Position numbers and translations under genes: made by a program. From Mesaphorura yosii (lineage: Eukaryota; Arthropoda; Collembola; Poduromorpha; Tullbergiidae), in NCBI GenBank assembly GCA_009869945.1, contig WIXG01000213.1, forward strand, positions 62,001-126,000: DNA of 64,000 nt, given 5' to 3'. Numbering within the stretch: the first letter of the stretch is position 1; every line of letters begins with the position of its first letter. Below are positions 1-12,663 of the stretch, one piece after another. Below the pieces are notes generated by a model. The model saw nothing but the letters and a program-made list of their open reading frames with translations, was not told where the DNA came from and made no database searches.

Positions 1-3000
1 CAGTTTCACGAATTCGTAATGCATTCGGGACGAGATGATGGAATATATCTGATTTTCACAAGATCTCTAGCAGTGTAATCGATATTGTTGCGTAAACGCA
101 TAATTGTTGTAAAGTTCGCTCGAAATACTTCAATTACAAATCGTACCATTCTGATTGACGACCAACTGCATTGCCTCCGAAGGGTGTAAAGTTATTTCGT
201 GTGCGCCTTTCGTATTGAGGTTTTTCATTACGGTTTTTGAAATTCTCGCCAGCCACCGAACCGTGAGCTGATTTGACTTGACTAGAGACCTTTTCTGGTG
301 ATTGTTGCCATTCGGTTTATCTCTGCGGAAAATCTGAGCCACACTGTGCTAGCCTTTCTGATCGCGGCCTTCTCGTCCGTGCCCGTCAAAAAGTGAGCAT
401 CGAAATCGCAACGAAGGAGAGCGAAGCCCGAACACTTCCAATTTCATTAAATCAACGAAGCGCTAAGCGCTTATGCGAGCGTTGTGTTTCTATTTGAATG
501 TAACTTGGAAGCAGCTTGAATTGATTGTGACAAGTGACAAGTAGCAACAAGAGGAATAATAAGATTTTCTCTTCTTAACCTATTTGTCCAATGCTTTGCC
601 TTGACTACCAAATTCTTTGAAGATAAGCATCTCTGGCCGAGCAGCGCAGATCCACTTGGGCATTCACATGTAATGCGAGACACGACTCTAGGCTCGGGCA
701 GAGGAATACCGACGAGAAAGCCACAAACTACAAACTGCCTTCAACCCGTCACTTCTTTTGTGCGCCTGAAGTTCACGCAGGCATAAATAAACAAACAAAC
801 GAATAAGAAGGAGAAGGGTTAATTTCAGGTATTTAAAATGCAAAGAGAGATGAAAGGATTATAAATAGGCTTTAACTGTTCTTCGCATTCTTTCCCTGAT
901 TCAGGAATCGCATTGTCCCGGCAATTATAACGAGACCGCGAGTGCGCATGCATGCGTGCATGCATTCCAACAGAAAAACCACCAAAAATGTTATTTATTT
1001 TGGACTATTGTTCACGCATTATGAAAGGTGTAATGTTTCTTTGAAATATACACGGACAATACAACAATCATCGCATTGCGGAGGAAGAGTGTCAAGTCAA
1101 GTGTTTTCTTGATCCCATTCGCCAGACAAAGGGGACCAAGGCAAGGCAAAGGAGCACACACTGGCTCACTTTCATGTATGTACGTGGTTCGACAGCAGAA
1201 GACTGGAGAAAGGGTTGCTATCATTAATCTCGATAACTGTTAACTCTCCGGTGGCCAGGAATTTGAGTAATTGAATCCAGGCATGTCATGCTCCCAGTAC
1301 AAATTGAGCTTGTAATGGCGTGCAATCAAAGCCAAGTTGGAAATTTCGAACTTTAATTAAATTTATTTTATGAATTTAACCCAATTTCCGGAACAGTTTG
1401 GCTTTAACCATCAAATTCCAAGTACGTTGGAATTTGAATTGACGGCTTTTCTTTACCAAGGTGTTTTGGTGCCGTCAAAACTCTTTGATTCATCTTAACG
1501 AGAAAATTAAACCCAAGTGACACTATGACACTAATCCGCGATGTTCTTTACAAGATATTTCCTAAAATGCCAGTTCGTTTTCTACCTCTTGTAATTGTGT
1601 GCCTGGATCCGTGGATCCACTTTCCGTCGGCTTTGTACCATAGATTGACATTTTGTTCGTTGTGTGTGAGCAAATGTGGTGCTTAACTTTTCGCTCAAAA
1701 TACTGACAATCTAGTACAATTTCGCTTGAGCTAAAGATAGCCAGTTAGTAGCGCCAAAATCGAGGTCATTATTTAATTCGAGCTTGTAATTCGAGATGCC
1801 CAATCCTTGCCTCATGAAACGTGTCCCAACATTTTACAACGGTTAGAAAATATCCAAGTCTCAAATGTTGATAAACGATTGATTGACGCTGTATTTATGT
1901 TAGAAACCATTCTTCCTGTTGATCGCACTCATCTCAACGATTTTCGTTAAATTGCTGCTCAATGTCGTTCGGAAATTTCTTATCTGCGAAACTATAAGAC
2001 AGCAAAGTACCCCAATCATTCGATTGTCCGGCTCCTCAGGATTTATAATTTCTTCATCTGATGGTTCTGAGAACGGGCCTCGTTTACTTATGAGTTTGTG
2101 AATCATAGCTCTGTACAAACAAACTTAACATCGTAAACCTTTGTGAGGTCACTCGTAATACTTCGAGGTCAATTGCTGGTATTTTGCTGCTAATTTGATT
2201 CTTCATGGGAACCAAAACCGTAAAATGCATTTCCCTTTTTGAGCAACCTGAAGAATGGGAAACCGATAACCAAATGACCGTAATAACACTACTAATCAAT
2301 TGTCATTACGGAGCCGATGACGACGATCGGAAATCCAAGCTTCCAAGGAGGAAACAATAGTAATAGGCCATAATTGTAATAATAAGGTTAACGGTTCACG
2401 AGACCAAAAACGTCAAAGTAGTTCGTGGTGTCCCAAAAGTCCATTTTAGTGCGCCGTGATTGATTGGCGATAATAAAACTCGTCACTGCAGTAACGCACA
2501 GGGTTGATGTATCGAAGAAAGGAAAATTGTGCCATAAATTCCTGAGCCACCTTACCCTGAAGATCTAAATAACCGATGATAATCACTGTCTTATTATTAT
2601 CATCGTTGTTGTGAGCTTCCGAGACCTCATCAATCAATCCACTCGAATTTCATTCAATACGGAGGCTTGACTGGATATATTCGGATGCTGTATTTAGAGC
2701 GTTTGACTACAAAATTGGAGGTGAGAAATTGCGAGTTCGTTGTGACTGTGGCCATGAGCCGGTGGCGTCCATGTCCTTGCCTGCGAGGTGCCCCGTCACG
2801 TCATGTCATCATCACACTTTGAGCAGCGCGTCGTAAAACGTAGAAAATGCTTGGCATCGCATGGCGAGGTCCAAAGAGGGAATTTCTACTTTGGTGGTGT
2901 CTCTTCAGGTATTATTACCACCTTTTAGGCCCAATATTCCTTATTAATATGAACAATAATAAGTGCTCCTTTTCACTCTGTTCATGTTCACCGAGTAAAA

Positions 3001-5924
3001 AGAGTCAAAACAACAGCAAACATTTTAAATCACTCTGAGGGGTCCTCCGTGAGCCTTTTTGTTTCCAGAATTCAGAACTCTTTGGTGCAGCACAAAAGAA
3101 TGTGTGAGCATTAAAAAGCAAAAGGCTTCATGCTCGGTTTTTTGTTGTGGTTTTCTCACTGGTCGCTTCTTGTTATGGTTGCACGCAACAATGAGCACCA
3201 AACACCATATCAATTGCATTTCACAGAGAAGGTTAAATAAATACGGTGTGACAAGCTACAGAGATTCTCTTTCAGGGCGAGCGAGATAATGACACGATGC
3301 GCTCTCTCATTATCGGCGCATCACCATCACCGTCGTAATAAATTATCGTAATGGCTTTCGACTCCTTGCCCGAACGAAGAACGAATGGAAGTCAATAACT
3401 CGACTCGTCATAAATTCAAGGCATTCGAAGAAATGAATGAATACTGAAATCGAAATTTTCGTGCGACATAGTTTCGGTGGTCCGGAGTTCAATGGAATGC
3501 AATGGCAGCTCATGTCGCATATTTGCAACTGCATTGGAGCTGTTTGTTGTGGGAGTGGTCAACGCCTGACAATTATTCATTTGGACTTTTCAGAGTTGAA
3601 ATTGTCCGAGTAAATGTTTTGACCGTCCCGAGAGGGAAAAGCAGAGGCAAAGGTACTCGAATACCGAGCCAAGGCGAGATTAGATAGTTGGATGCATGGA
3701 TTGTCAAACAAAACAAAAAAGTCGAATCAGATTATAAAGTACGCGCACCTCAAACACCAGCAGGAGCAGCAACTTCACTTCACTTGAGGTAAAATTTCGA
3801 CGGTCGGCCGTTCGTTCGTCGGCCGAACTTCTGTTTGCCTTTTTATTTCGATTTCCCCAAACAATACTTTTATTTTTCTCCTGCGCTCGTTTCCCACGCC
3901 TTGAACACTTTTCCATTCAGCGCCGAGTTATACGATTGTCATTATGCCTTTGCGCGCACTTTCTGCACCGTGCTATAAAACAAACTCAAAGCAACTTGAC
4001 TCGACTAATCTCCTCTCATTGCCTTTTCAATAATTCGAGTAAGTGACCCAACTTCATTTCACTGACAAATATTTCTGCAGTCATCCCATTCAACGAATCG
4101 CCGGCAATCGCCGCCCGTGTCCCGTTGCATTTCCGTGCAAATCACTCCCAACCTCCTGAAGCCATATTCCGCTATTCGAGTCTCATTCATTCGCATCGTC
4201 TTAGAACGAAGGCGAGTATCGGCCTCAGTATTTGTTTGGGCTTTGAATTAATGCGATATGAAATCAAACGCAGACTTGCGTGGAAGAGGACGAAGGGCGA
4301 GCAATGTGAGATGAGGTAAATTTAAAATGCATTATCTGAGTAAACAGAAATGACAAGCGGATTTTCTCAAGTTGCGCATTACCCAACGCCCGATGCAATG
4401 GGACAACTACACAGAGAGCGAGTATCAAGTTCCAATATAACTCTAGTGTAAACCCTCACCTTGTGTACACATGCTAGGCCAGTGAGGCCAGGTGAGTGGA
4501 TAATTGAATAATGTGTTGTGTTATTAATCAGTAAATCACTTACATAATACAAATTGCATTATAATTCATACAACAATGAATACTGCGGAGCTAATCATTG
4601 TCATTAGGGCTCATAAACGAACGGACGGCGAGGGCAATGCAACGGACGGATCTATACAGGCAAGCAGAAAGGAACCGCATACTTCTGCCTCACCGCTGCC
4701 TGTGTGAGAACCGCACTGGAATGAAGGTGCAATAAATCCATAAACGTTTAAAGGTTCTTGGCTAGTCAAAGTGATAATGTCATAAAACCCAAAGTGCAGA
4801 GCCAATGAAAAGGTTGCAGGTTTGCTTGTTTTATGATGACCAGTGTTGCATTACGGTGCAGACGGGATTTACGATTCTCAGCCGGGTGATTGCTGAATGG
4901 TTCCCATGATTCGCTAAATTGTCACAAATGCATTAACCTTCTGACCTAATCATTTACCGGCAAGCTGTCATTCACCGTAGAAAATGTTAGCGTAAAGATA
5001 CAAAAGATACAAGCTTCAGATTCCTCCAAGCCAATTCATTCCGAGTCGTGAGTGTGATCGTTGACAAAATGATTCATATTTGTAAATCTGTCTTCCGACT
5101 TGCCCTTCATTCTGACGCTGATAAGAATTTGTATTTACACACACGCAGTCAGCTCAGGAGCTATTACATGCGATTACAATTCAATAATAAATCCTCTTGA
5201 TCTCATGAAGATTCGAGTACAATTCCAACAACCATCGCCAGCCAGCTACTTAACCTTCACGCTAACATGGATTTAGACTTTGACATGATGCTCTCAATGA
5301 AATTCGTGCGACTCCACCATCGCTCACCGCGGAGAAGAAACGTCGAGTTAAATCTTTAGCCTTTCTGATGCATAAAAAATCGAGTCAACTCAAAAGTCTC
5401 TCGAGATTAGAATGGAGCGAGTGCGATGATGGTAACTTTGGTAACGCGAGTAAAGTAAAGTGGGATCACAGGTTGTCGACTTAAGTTAATGCGAGTCTCA
5501 AGTCGTGGTCGGTCCCCAGCCCGGAGTCCGTATCTCTTCCTTCGTACAAGATGCTCTCTGACTTTCGTACGGCTATTAGTTATGAGAAATCTTGAACAAA
5601 TTATGATAATGTGAACAAGAGTCCGGGCCAGACTATTAAAGGACTCGAAACAGGATTCCGTTGGCGCCTCCAACAAATCAAACATTCATGTTGTTGGAGT
5701 TTACGGCGAGCAGCTCCCTCGCCGTAAAATATTACGTGATTTGTAAATGGGTTTCATCCATCGCACCGCTCGCTGCGTGCGGTGAGCAATCAATTTGAAT
5801 CATGTCAGCCGCCCTAATTAACAATGTGCTAATTGGCAAGAATCGTTACCAGAATTTAATTAAATGAAATGGGCATAAACGCCATAGTGTGTGTTGCACC
5901 TGAAAGAAAGACTGCACTGCTTAC
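1..5924 (-). other. hedgehog intron 1 (partial), no coding exon seen
   Basis: No reading frame here resembles the remaining hedgehog exons or any other family I recognise. The stretch sits immediately 3' of the donor site of hedgehog exon 1 on the minus strand, so it is best read as part of that first intron, which then exceeds 5.9 kb. It includes a palindromic GCATGC run (943-966) and a GC-rich repeated TCGGCCG motif near 3804-3828. Introns of this size in a region of otherwise tiny introns often hold enhancers; that is inference. Confidence 0.5.
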
Positions 5925-6638
5925 CAGATTCATGAGGCGATCAGCACCAGTCCCTTCGTCGTCCCTGAATATAATATCCGTGTTGTAGTTTGGCACGAGT
6001 TCCTTGAAACGTTTGTGGTCGTCAGGTCGAATAGGCCCCTCCGAAATGCCAGACGCCTGAGAATGATGCTCTGGAATATTTGGAACGTGTTGTTTGTACA
6101 CTAATACCGTGAGTTTGCGTGGGGCGCGTCGACGACCCACGCCACGACCTGGTCCGCAGCCTTCGACAGAGTTTATCAGGAAACTATTTAGGAGAAGCAC
6201 GCCAACTAAAACAAGGCACAAATAGTATGTCGACGAGGACGCAATCGTTTTTGTCCGTTTTTTATCACTAAAACCGCGAGGATTCCAGGAGGACAGCGGT
6301 GACGTACACGAGTCTCGAGTCAACTCAAAATCGCACAGGTAAAATTGAGTGAAATTGTTCGTCATGGCACTGTTGGCGCAATAAGGTGCCAGCAGATCGT
6401 CGTCTCGTAAGACGCTGGGTGCAATTTGGGGCGCTTGAGATTGCAGGAGCTCGAAATCAACGCCACGCAAGTGTGCTTTGGTTCCGTCACTTTCCACTTT
6501 TCCCGTTTTCCACTTTTTTCCACGGTCACTTTCCGTTTCCATTGTCACTTGATATAATTTAGAACCGCAACTCGTGTAATATGATTCGCGATACCGCGAT
6601 GAATTATGCTGCTGACGCGATGATGTCCGCAGTCTCAA
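5925..6638 (-). CDS. hh: Hedgehog, first coding exon (partial gene)
   Basis: Secreted morphogen precursor, start of the signalling domain. From the first Met (6638) the exon encodes about 238 residues. A hydrophobic segment (residues ~138-156) is the signal/anchor and is followed by the diagnostic [11 protein letters not shown] motif; its Cys (residue 161) is the residue palmitoylated in the family. The conserved stretch then runs through [16 protein letters not shown] and GTGADRLMN, where other hedgehog genes also break exon 1. The donor is CTG|GTAAGC, with the exon ending at 5925. The start is uncertain: Met codons at 6638, 6542 and 6365 are in frame, and the last gives a pre-domain length close to Drosophila Hh. 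The rest of the signalling domain and the autoprocessing Hint domain are not in the window; they should lie beyond its left end. Confidence 0.93.
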
Positions 6639-7147
6639 GATTCAGTCGAAGAAATGCAGTCTGCTCGCGATACAGGGTGCATGCAGTCCAATTTCTTATT
6701 GACTGAGGCCGAGAGCAAAAGCATGAAGTGAGGTCTTTTACAAGCTTCAAAAATGAAATGAAGCAAAACGAAGTCGACTTATGATGGGCCTACAACAAAT
6801 GCAACCACGGTTTTCCGGGTTTGTATAACACCAAAGTGCTTCTTCTGAGTCTGTATCAAAACTAAAAATGACAGGCAGATCTTGAAGAGAATTAACGTGT
6901 TTTTCCTGCCGTGCACCGTTCTCCTTTCGGATTGGCTACTCAGAGATGAGTTCGTGTTTCGTATAATTTCTTTGCGTGTTCCTCCTTCTTTCTCATGTTC
7001 CTCTGAGCGTCGTTCATCTTGTGCCTGCTTTTGTGAATGGTACATCAGAAACCATACACAATCCGGAGAAGTGAAGTGCATTGTACAATTTAATGCGGAA
7101 TTGCAATTTTCCAAAAGTATCGATTCGTATTGATTACAAACATGATT
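6639..7147. other. intergenic, likely hedgehog 5' region
   Basis: This lies upstream of hedgehog on the minus strand. The frames here are short, overlapping and without family resemblance. It presumably holds the hedgehog promoter and 5' UTR, but I cannot point to a convincing TATA box or initiator. Confidence 0.4.
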
Positions 7148-7857
7148 TCAATTAAAACAAAGACTAAATCTGAACAAAATCGGGGCATCTCGTAATCGTT
7201 TGCTTGCGAAACGATTGTTAGCCACACAGTGTTCAAGTCTATGTTTAGGAACGCGGAGAAGGTCTCGGGTTTCAAAGTGTCGATATTGCGGAAATCTTTC
7301 GCAGTCGGGGCAGGTGCAATAGGCCGTGCGTTTCTTAGTATTATCGTCGTACAGTCCGCGTCCCAGAAACGTGTCTTGCATTTCCATGTCTTCCTTGGTG
7401 TAAGGGTCAAGGTCGTTGAAGTAGTCTTCGTGGAGCACATACGTGAAGTCATAGGGCAGTGGATGATTCGAGTTCCGTTCTCGGTCCTTTAAAGGGTCCG
7501 ACGGACGGATTTTTCCAATCGATTAGAGTCATTGGGTGGCACGGGCGTTAAAAGCTGAAATTAGAGATGCGACACATGACCAATTGTGAAAGAAAAAACG
7601 TTAGAAGTGTGTTAGAGTAGAATTTCCTTACTCACGAAAGCAAAGTTTCTCATCGAATTCAAGAAGGAGCGTTCATTTTGATCCGGAACCAGCGGAGTTG
7701 GCAAGCGTATGACTGTTGAGGCTCGGGATGAAGAACAAATCGATATTGACTGAGAAGTCAGGCTAAGTAGAGGAGGAGATTTCCATGCAGGCATGCCGAG
7801 ACCCGGCACATGAAAAGGGACGTCGATAGGAATTGGATTCCTGGGCAGCGCCGTCAT
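7148..7857 (-). pseudogene. uncharacterised gene with a frame break
   Basis: I do not recognise this family. Exon 1 (7857-7636) begins with ATG and encodes 74 residues rich in Pro and Ser, ending at a good GTGAGT donor. A matching acceptor at 7554 continues in phase as LLTPVPPNDSNRLEKSVRR, then hits TAA almost at once. In the +1 frame directly downstream, an open stretch from about 7520 to 7148 encodes an acidic segment (HEDYFNDLDPYTKEDMEMQD) and a small Cys cluster (TAYCTCPDCERF). The two halves look like one protein interrupted by a single-base frameshift. Alternatives are an unrecognised intron, or two unrelated frames. A sequencing error would also explain it. Confidence 0.35.
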
Positions 7858-8715
7858 TCCATGCCTAATAAGTCGGGGTCCTACGGACGGTTTGAAAATT
7901 AGTCGTAGCCCGCACCACTAATTAATTGGAAACATTGTACATAGTTCGAGTCTTACTGACCTCACGCCTTGTGTACTTCAGAAGAACTACGGCCGGTGTG
8001 CGGCGAGCAGCTGACGAAGCACCCATACAGTTTCCCATCTTGACCAACGCCAAAGGAACGTAGTAGTAAACAAAAACTGTGAATGTTATCTATGCAGTGA
8101 GCTCTTAAATATGCCCTTAGGGTAACCAAAAGGATTCCCCCAATGTTAATTTTTAAAATTGCAGATAAGAACCCAGAAGATTCGTCACTCGGGATAGAAT
8201 TTTGCACTGTTTCGACTGAGAACTTGTGTTAACTCGTTCCTTGCACAATGCCCTAGATAATCATTCACATATATTTCAGCATAGGGAGCGGCTTCCTTGC
8301 TCGAACATTAAGCCCAGACATTAATTTTTGTGTGCTGCACTTTTATCAAACAAAACTGCTTAGACAGCATTTTCATATGAAATTGAAGAAAGGCTTTACG
8401 AACTTGTGTGCGCGCGACGAGTACAGGCCAGTCAGTTATAATATTTATCATTTTTACGACACCAGCCTCTCAACAAGCCCAGGCACTTCATTTTGCAGAA
8501 TTCTAGCACTCGCTATTCCGTGCTATCCAAAAGCAAAGCATTGAGAAGGTTTGAGGTCCGCATGACTTTTGTTGTGGATGAGTCTTCGTTCACTTTGTCT
8601 ACGTGATGTCATTGATGTGAGAAAAGTGAGTCCAGTTTCCTCCTTCTTAATTCGAGAGATTCGTCTTGTACTGTGGAGAATCGTCGAGCTTAATTTTGGA
8701 GTGATTGGAAGAAAA
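7858..8715. other. intergenic
   Basis: I see no supported gene. Short frames exist on both strands but lack starts with context, splice partners or recognisable motifs. Confidence 0.4.
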
Positions 8716-10090
8716 ATGACTGCTAACCCAGACCAGGACCAAGCAGTCGAATCTGGTGGGCCTCTCGAGAGTGGCAGTCCGAGCGTCGCACTAAAGCACT
8801 GAACAACTTATGGAATTGCTGGAAAGGAGGGAATTAATAAGCTTCATTCCGGGGCGCGACAAAGTCCTGCAAGCAACTGAAGATGGTTCTGTATGGGAAA
8901 AGATGAGAGGAGCTACATCGCCTAAAAAAGAAGCACAAACTTTGGGTTCAAGGAACAATCAATTCGCAGGTCATCATTTCTGGATTCGGTGACCAGCTTA
9001 GTACAAATGGAGTTATTTGGTGCCACTAGGTGGCATTTTTTGGCCCCGACAAGTAAAAGTTTGCCGATTCCCGGACTGCTGGTCAACCGTGTAAATTGGA
9101 TTTGCTGGACAATGGCGACATTGTCGCTGGGTTGTACTTTGGAATGCAAACGATGCGTGCGGGGGAGCTGGCCCAGTTCTTTTTCCAATCACGATATGGT
9201 TACGTTGATGCTGGTATGCCTCCGAGTGTTCCAATGAGTAAGTCCGAAGAACTGATAAATCTTTAAAATCTTTAGTTCTTTAAAATTTTCATTGAAACCT
9301 GCACTTCCTGCACAGCATAACCTTAGACGTCGAGCTATATTATAACATCCTGCTAATGAATTGCGATTTGCGAGAAGACGTGAAATATTCATTTGATACC
9401 GTGCGTCCATTGGCTCAAAACTACTTTGCGGAAACCGAGAACTTTATGTCAAATTTTCATTATTCACTCGGAGCGAAGATGTGGGATTAAATTAAAATTA
9501 ATTAAATTCATCACTGTTCTCGTACCCCAATTTCTTGACATGTAAAATCACAGATTCACAAAGGCCATAGGCATCCTGAGCAAATGCAAGGCCAGCGAAG
9601 GGGCAGAATTGGCCGCAAAAACTGAGTTGGAGATGAACATCCGTTCGCGTATGGGATTTTACTATTTGAACCTTGGGAGACGGGACTGGTGCATCAATTA
9701 GTCCATCAAAGTCCTGAATAAGGGCAAGCACGTTCCCGATATGCTCTTCATGTACGTGAATGGGTATTTTAGCTTATTCATCAGAATCTTAAAACTCGTC
9801 TGTGCTTGCAGGTTGGCCGAAGCCCACTGCGAGTTGGACCATTTCGTGGTAACGTACGATAATCTGGAAGGAGCAGTTGGAGCCGGTTATACTGGAGACG
9901 TTGACACTTTGAAGCAGAAGGTAAATTAGTTCAATATGTGCACCTAGTTTGATTCTTCATTTTACTTACGAGGTCTATCTTTCAGATTAGAGATCGTGCC
10001 ATTAAAGTGCACGACCTGGACATTGACCACACACCCGATGGCTCTGCGCCAGAAGAGAGCGAACATGGGAGTCCTGAGCCTGAACAATGA
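8716..10090 (+). pseudogene. FKBP6/Shutdown-like FKBP-TPR co-chaperone, decayed
   Basis: FKBP6/Shutdown proteins are Hsp90 co-chaperones in piRNA loading, with an FKBP domain followed by TPR repeats. The FKBP part reads in one frame from about 8907 to 9238 (LWVQGTINSQVIISGFGDQL, FADSRTAGQP, LYFGMQTMRAGELAQFFFQS, GYVDAGMPP). After a GTAAGT intron it continues as LDVELYY. TPR-like exons follow (FTKAIGILSKCKASEG near 9563; LAEAHCELDHFVVTYDNLEG near 9812; final exon 9986-10090). The frame is broken repeatedly: TGA 8904, TAG 9027, TAA 9054, a TAA after KMWD near 9488, TAG 9699, plus frameshifts in the N-terminal part near 8800-8900. Several introns keep good splice sites, so decay may be recent. 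An AATAAA lies at 10364. Assembly error could explain one stop, not five. Confidence 0.6.
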
Positions 10091-11009
10091 AAACTGGGGC
10101 TTTGACTTACGAGAAAAGAATGTTGTATAACCTTTGTCTTTGCATGTATATTGTCAGCGAAATCAGCGAGTCTTGATTTTCCTTATTGCTGGGACGTGTA
10201 AAAATTAATTTTGGAATTGAGGATCTTTCAACTTTTCTGCGTGTCATTAGTCATTACTTGGCTGCTTTTGGTTTTAGTGGAACAGTGAAGAATAGTTGGC
10301 ATTGTAATTGGGCAGACTTTGTCGGACTTTATATACTGAATTTATTTCGTTTCTAATTTCATTAATAAATAGCTGAGCAATGTAATTAATAATACTACTA
10401 TTTGCTGCACTTAAACTATTTCACTTGAGAAAAGTTCTCGTTGAAACTAAATACTAAATATATTCTGGGCGAAAATTATTCGAATACACGTTAAAACGAA
10501 CACGTCCTGAGGTATTTGCCAGAACCTCGAGGTTGCATCTGGAACACGGAACAGAGTTGGAAGGTTTGAGGCTCGCCTCATTAATTCAAGCAACAGTCAT
10601 TCGACAATGCATTAGATATTAATACATGATCTACACGGTTCTTGCTTGCATTGAATGCTAAATCAATTCTGTTTGTAAAAGAATTGCATTACGCATTAGA
10701 ACATTACGAACGTACAAAAAGCGTAGTACACAGTAAAACTACGCTTTTATAACTCAAATGAGGCAAAAAAGAGAGTATGAAAAGGGAATACAATGTACAG
10801 GACCCGTAAAAAGGCAAATAACTAAAATGAGCAGAAATTAGGAATGCGCTTTCTGTAAACTCAAACATTATCAATCGTGATTATATTGGCTTAAAATAAA
10901 ATTGTCTGCCGATGACTTTACGCCGCTGCGCCCTACCCAGTATTTTCAATATCCGGTGTTGCACTCACGCTTTGTTCCGTTTCAGCTTCCACCTGTTCGG
11001 TTTGAGCAT
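10091..11009. other. intergenic with a perfect hairpin
   Basis: This separates the FKBP-like pseudogene from the 3' end of the minus-strand paralogue. No gene is visible. It contains a perfect 11-bp inverted repeat (10717-10748), listed separately. Confidence 0.45.
10717..10748. repeat. perfect 11-bp inverted repeat (hairpin)
   Basis: AAAAGCGTAGT (10717-10727) is matched exactly by ACTACGCTTTT (10738-10748) across a 10-base loop. In RNA from either strand this would fold into a stable stem. I see no flanking gene it belongs to and no longer homology of arms that would suggest a microRNA precursor. Confidence 0.6.
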
Positions 11010-12663
11010 TTACTTTTCCGCCAACTGAAGAATGTTGCTCGTCTCCTCCCTTTCCTCCTGAGTTTTACTGGAGCCAGAATAATCAGTCGGGATTTCTACA
11101 ACGTCGTCACTGCCACTGTCTGCTTTGGCAGCAGCCGCTTTTCGTTCAAGCTCCCTCTTTCGTTGTTGATCACGAAACTTTTGAAACTTCAATTGAAGAA
11201 GATCCTCCATACTTGGTTGATCATCCTTTTTATCAGGCGTAGAACTTGTTGCAAGCTTCCTCTTCTTTTCGAAATCTGTGTATTTGGTGGTGGCTCCACT
11301 GTTCTGCGAACTCGAACTGGGGCGTTTAGCCAGAGCTGACGTTGATGATGAGACCACGTTTGAAGAGGAGGCAAGGGCACCAGACGACTCGACTTTTGTT
11401 GTGGACCCTTGTGATGAACTTGCATTCCCAGATGGTACAAAGGTTGCAGGGCCCTTATCACGAGACAATGAAAACGAAGTTATTTTCAATGTATTTTCAG
11501 CATGGTAGGCGACTAATGTAGGTGGAGATTTAACGGAACACGTAGCAACTTCAGAAGTCTGTGTTTCTGGTCCGTTGGACAGAATCGTAACGTCATCACC
11601 TGAACTGGAACCTATATAAGAAAACATTCAATAAGGAACATGGCCCTGATTCGAATTCCCTACTTCACATCAGTGAATACCTACAATAATTACCTTCTCG
11701 GACCAACACCGGCAGATCTGTATCATGAGGTACTGTTTTCGACTTCGGCCCTGGGCGTTTCTGCGCTATGCTCGGTGAAATTCCAGTTGTTTGAAATCCT
11801 TTCTTGACAGTTTCAACCATCTTTCGACGGCTAGTGGACGCCACAGCCACTGTCGTGGTCGTAGACGACGGAGAAGACGCGGATGGTGTATTCGATGCTG
11901 TTGTACTTGGTGTACTTGCTTTCCTGGGCGGCGGCTTGCGCTTAGGTTTTGCTTTTTTCTTCGGTGGGCAAGTGGCGCCGCGTCTTGCAGGTGGTGCCGC
12001 CCCTGGTGTTGGATGAGCAGAAGAATGCGCGACCGGAGAAGATGAAGGCTCAGGCGTGGGAGTCGAGGCCGGGGTTGGATTGGCTCGTGATCTAGCAGCT
12101 GATTCCTGTAAATAATTATTGGGATTGTACAATTCCTGATTTAAATTAGCAACCAAACCTACCCTCCGTTCTTCCTCCACCCTAGTGACAGTAATATTCG
12201 GACGCTGAAACGTGTGTCCGCTAACCATCGGGAGTACCTTCAGCTTTGTCTTGTTTCCACTTGCTGGCATGCTGACACCATCAGCCTTTGATTTTTTATT
12301 TGCATTAATATCACACGCGGGACAATTTTCGTATAGTTCCTCCAAAGTCTTATCAACATTCAGCAAGACCCATTTTGCTTGAGCTAGCTGATTTACAATG
12401 GAATCGACTAAGGTCAAACCACGTTTAAGTTCATCCTAAAAATATGAGTATTGAAATTATAGGTTAGCTCCTACTTAAGTAATTGTAAACTTATGTTTAC
12501 CAATCCAGTCACGTAATAATAAAGGTCTCACCTTCAAACTGGCTGTTAAGGAATCCAAAATTATGACGTGGTCCGAGTGCAGATTCGTAGACGACAGGCT
12601 CAACTTCCTTGAGGTGCTAGCACCGCTTTTACTCTGGCTCTCTGAAGTAGTTAACATCTTCAT
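11010..12663 (-). CDS. uncharacterised Ser/Pro/Lys-rich protein, paralogue A
   Basis: I do not recognise the family. Three exons read well: 12663-12532, 12435-11694 and 11611-11010, joined in phases 0 and 1, giving 491 residues. The N-terminal module, right after the first intron, is an amphipathic-looking stretch (GLTLVDSIVNQLAQAKWVLL) followed by a CPAC pair. A long low-complexity centre follows, rich in Pro, Ser, Thr and Ala with basic patches (KKKAKPKRKPPPRK), which looks nuclear. Near the C-terminus is a charged helix (KFRDQQRKRELERKAAAAKA). The same N-terminal module and the same intron position (after LK, before DE) occur in the diverging gene at 14012, so the two are paralogues. A chromatin or transcription role is only a guess from composition. 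Confidence 0.75.

Noticed and set aside
943-966. GCATGC palindromic run as a binding site
   Set aside because: It is short, simple alternating sequence and no factor can be assigned from it.
9027-9056. A tiny intron removing the two stops in the FKBP region
   Set aside because: It would be about 30 nt with poor splice sites, and reading through the stops gives natural FKBP sequence, so nonsense changes are the simpler explanation.
10902-11339. 145-residue plus-strand frame
   Set aside because: It is the antisense shadow of the third exon of paralogue A, which has supported splice sites and composition.
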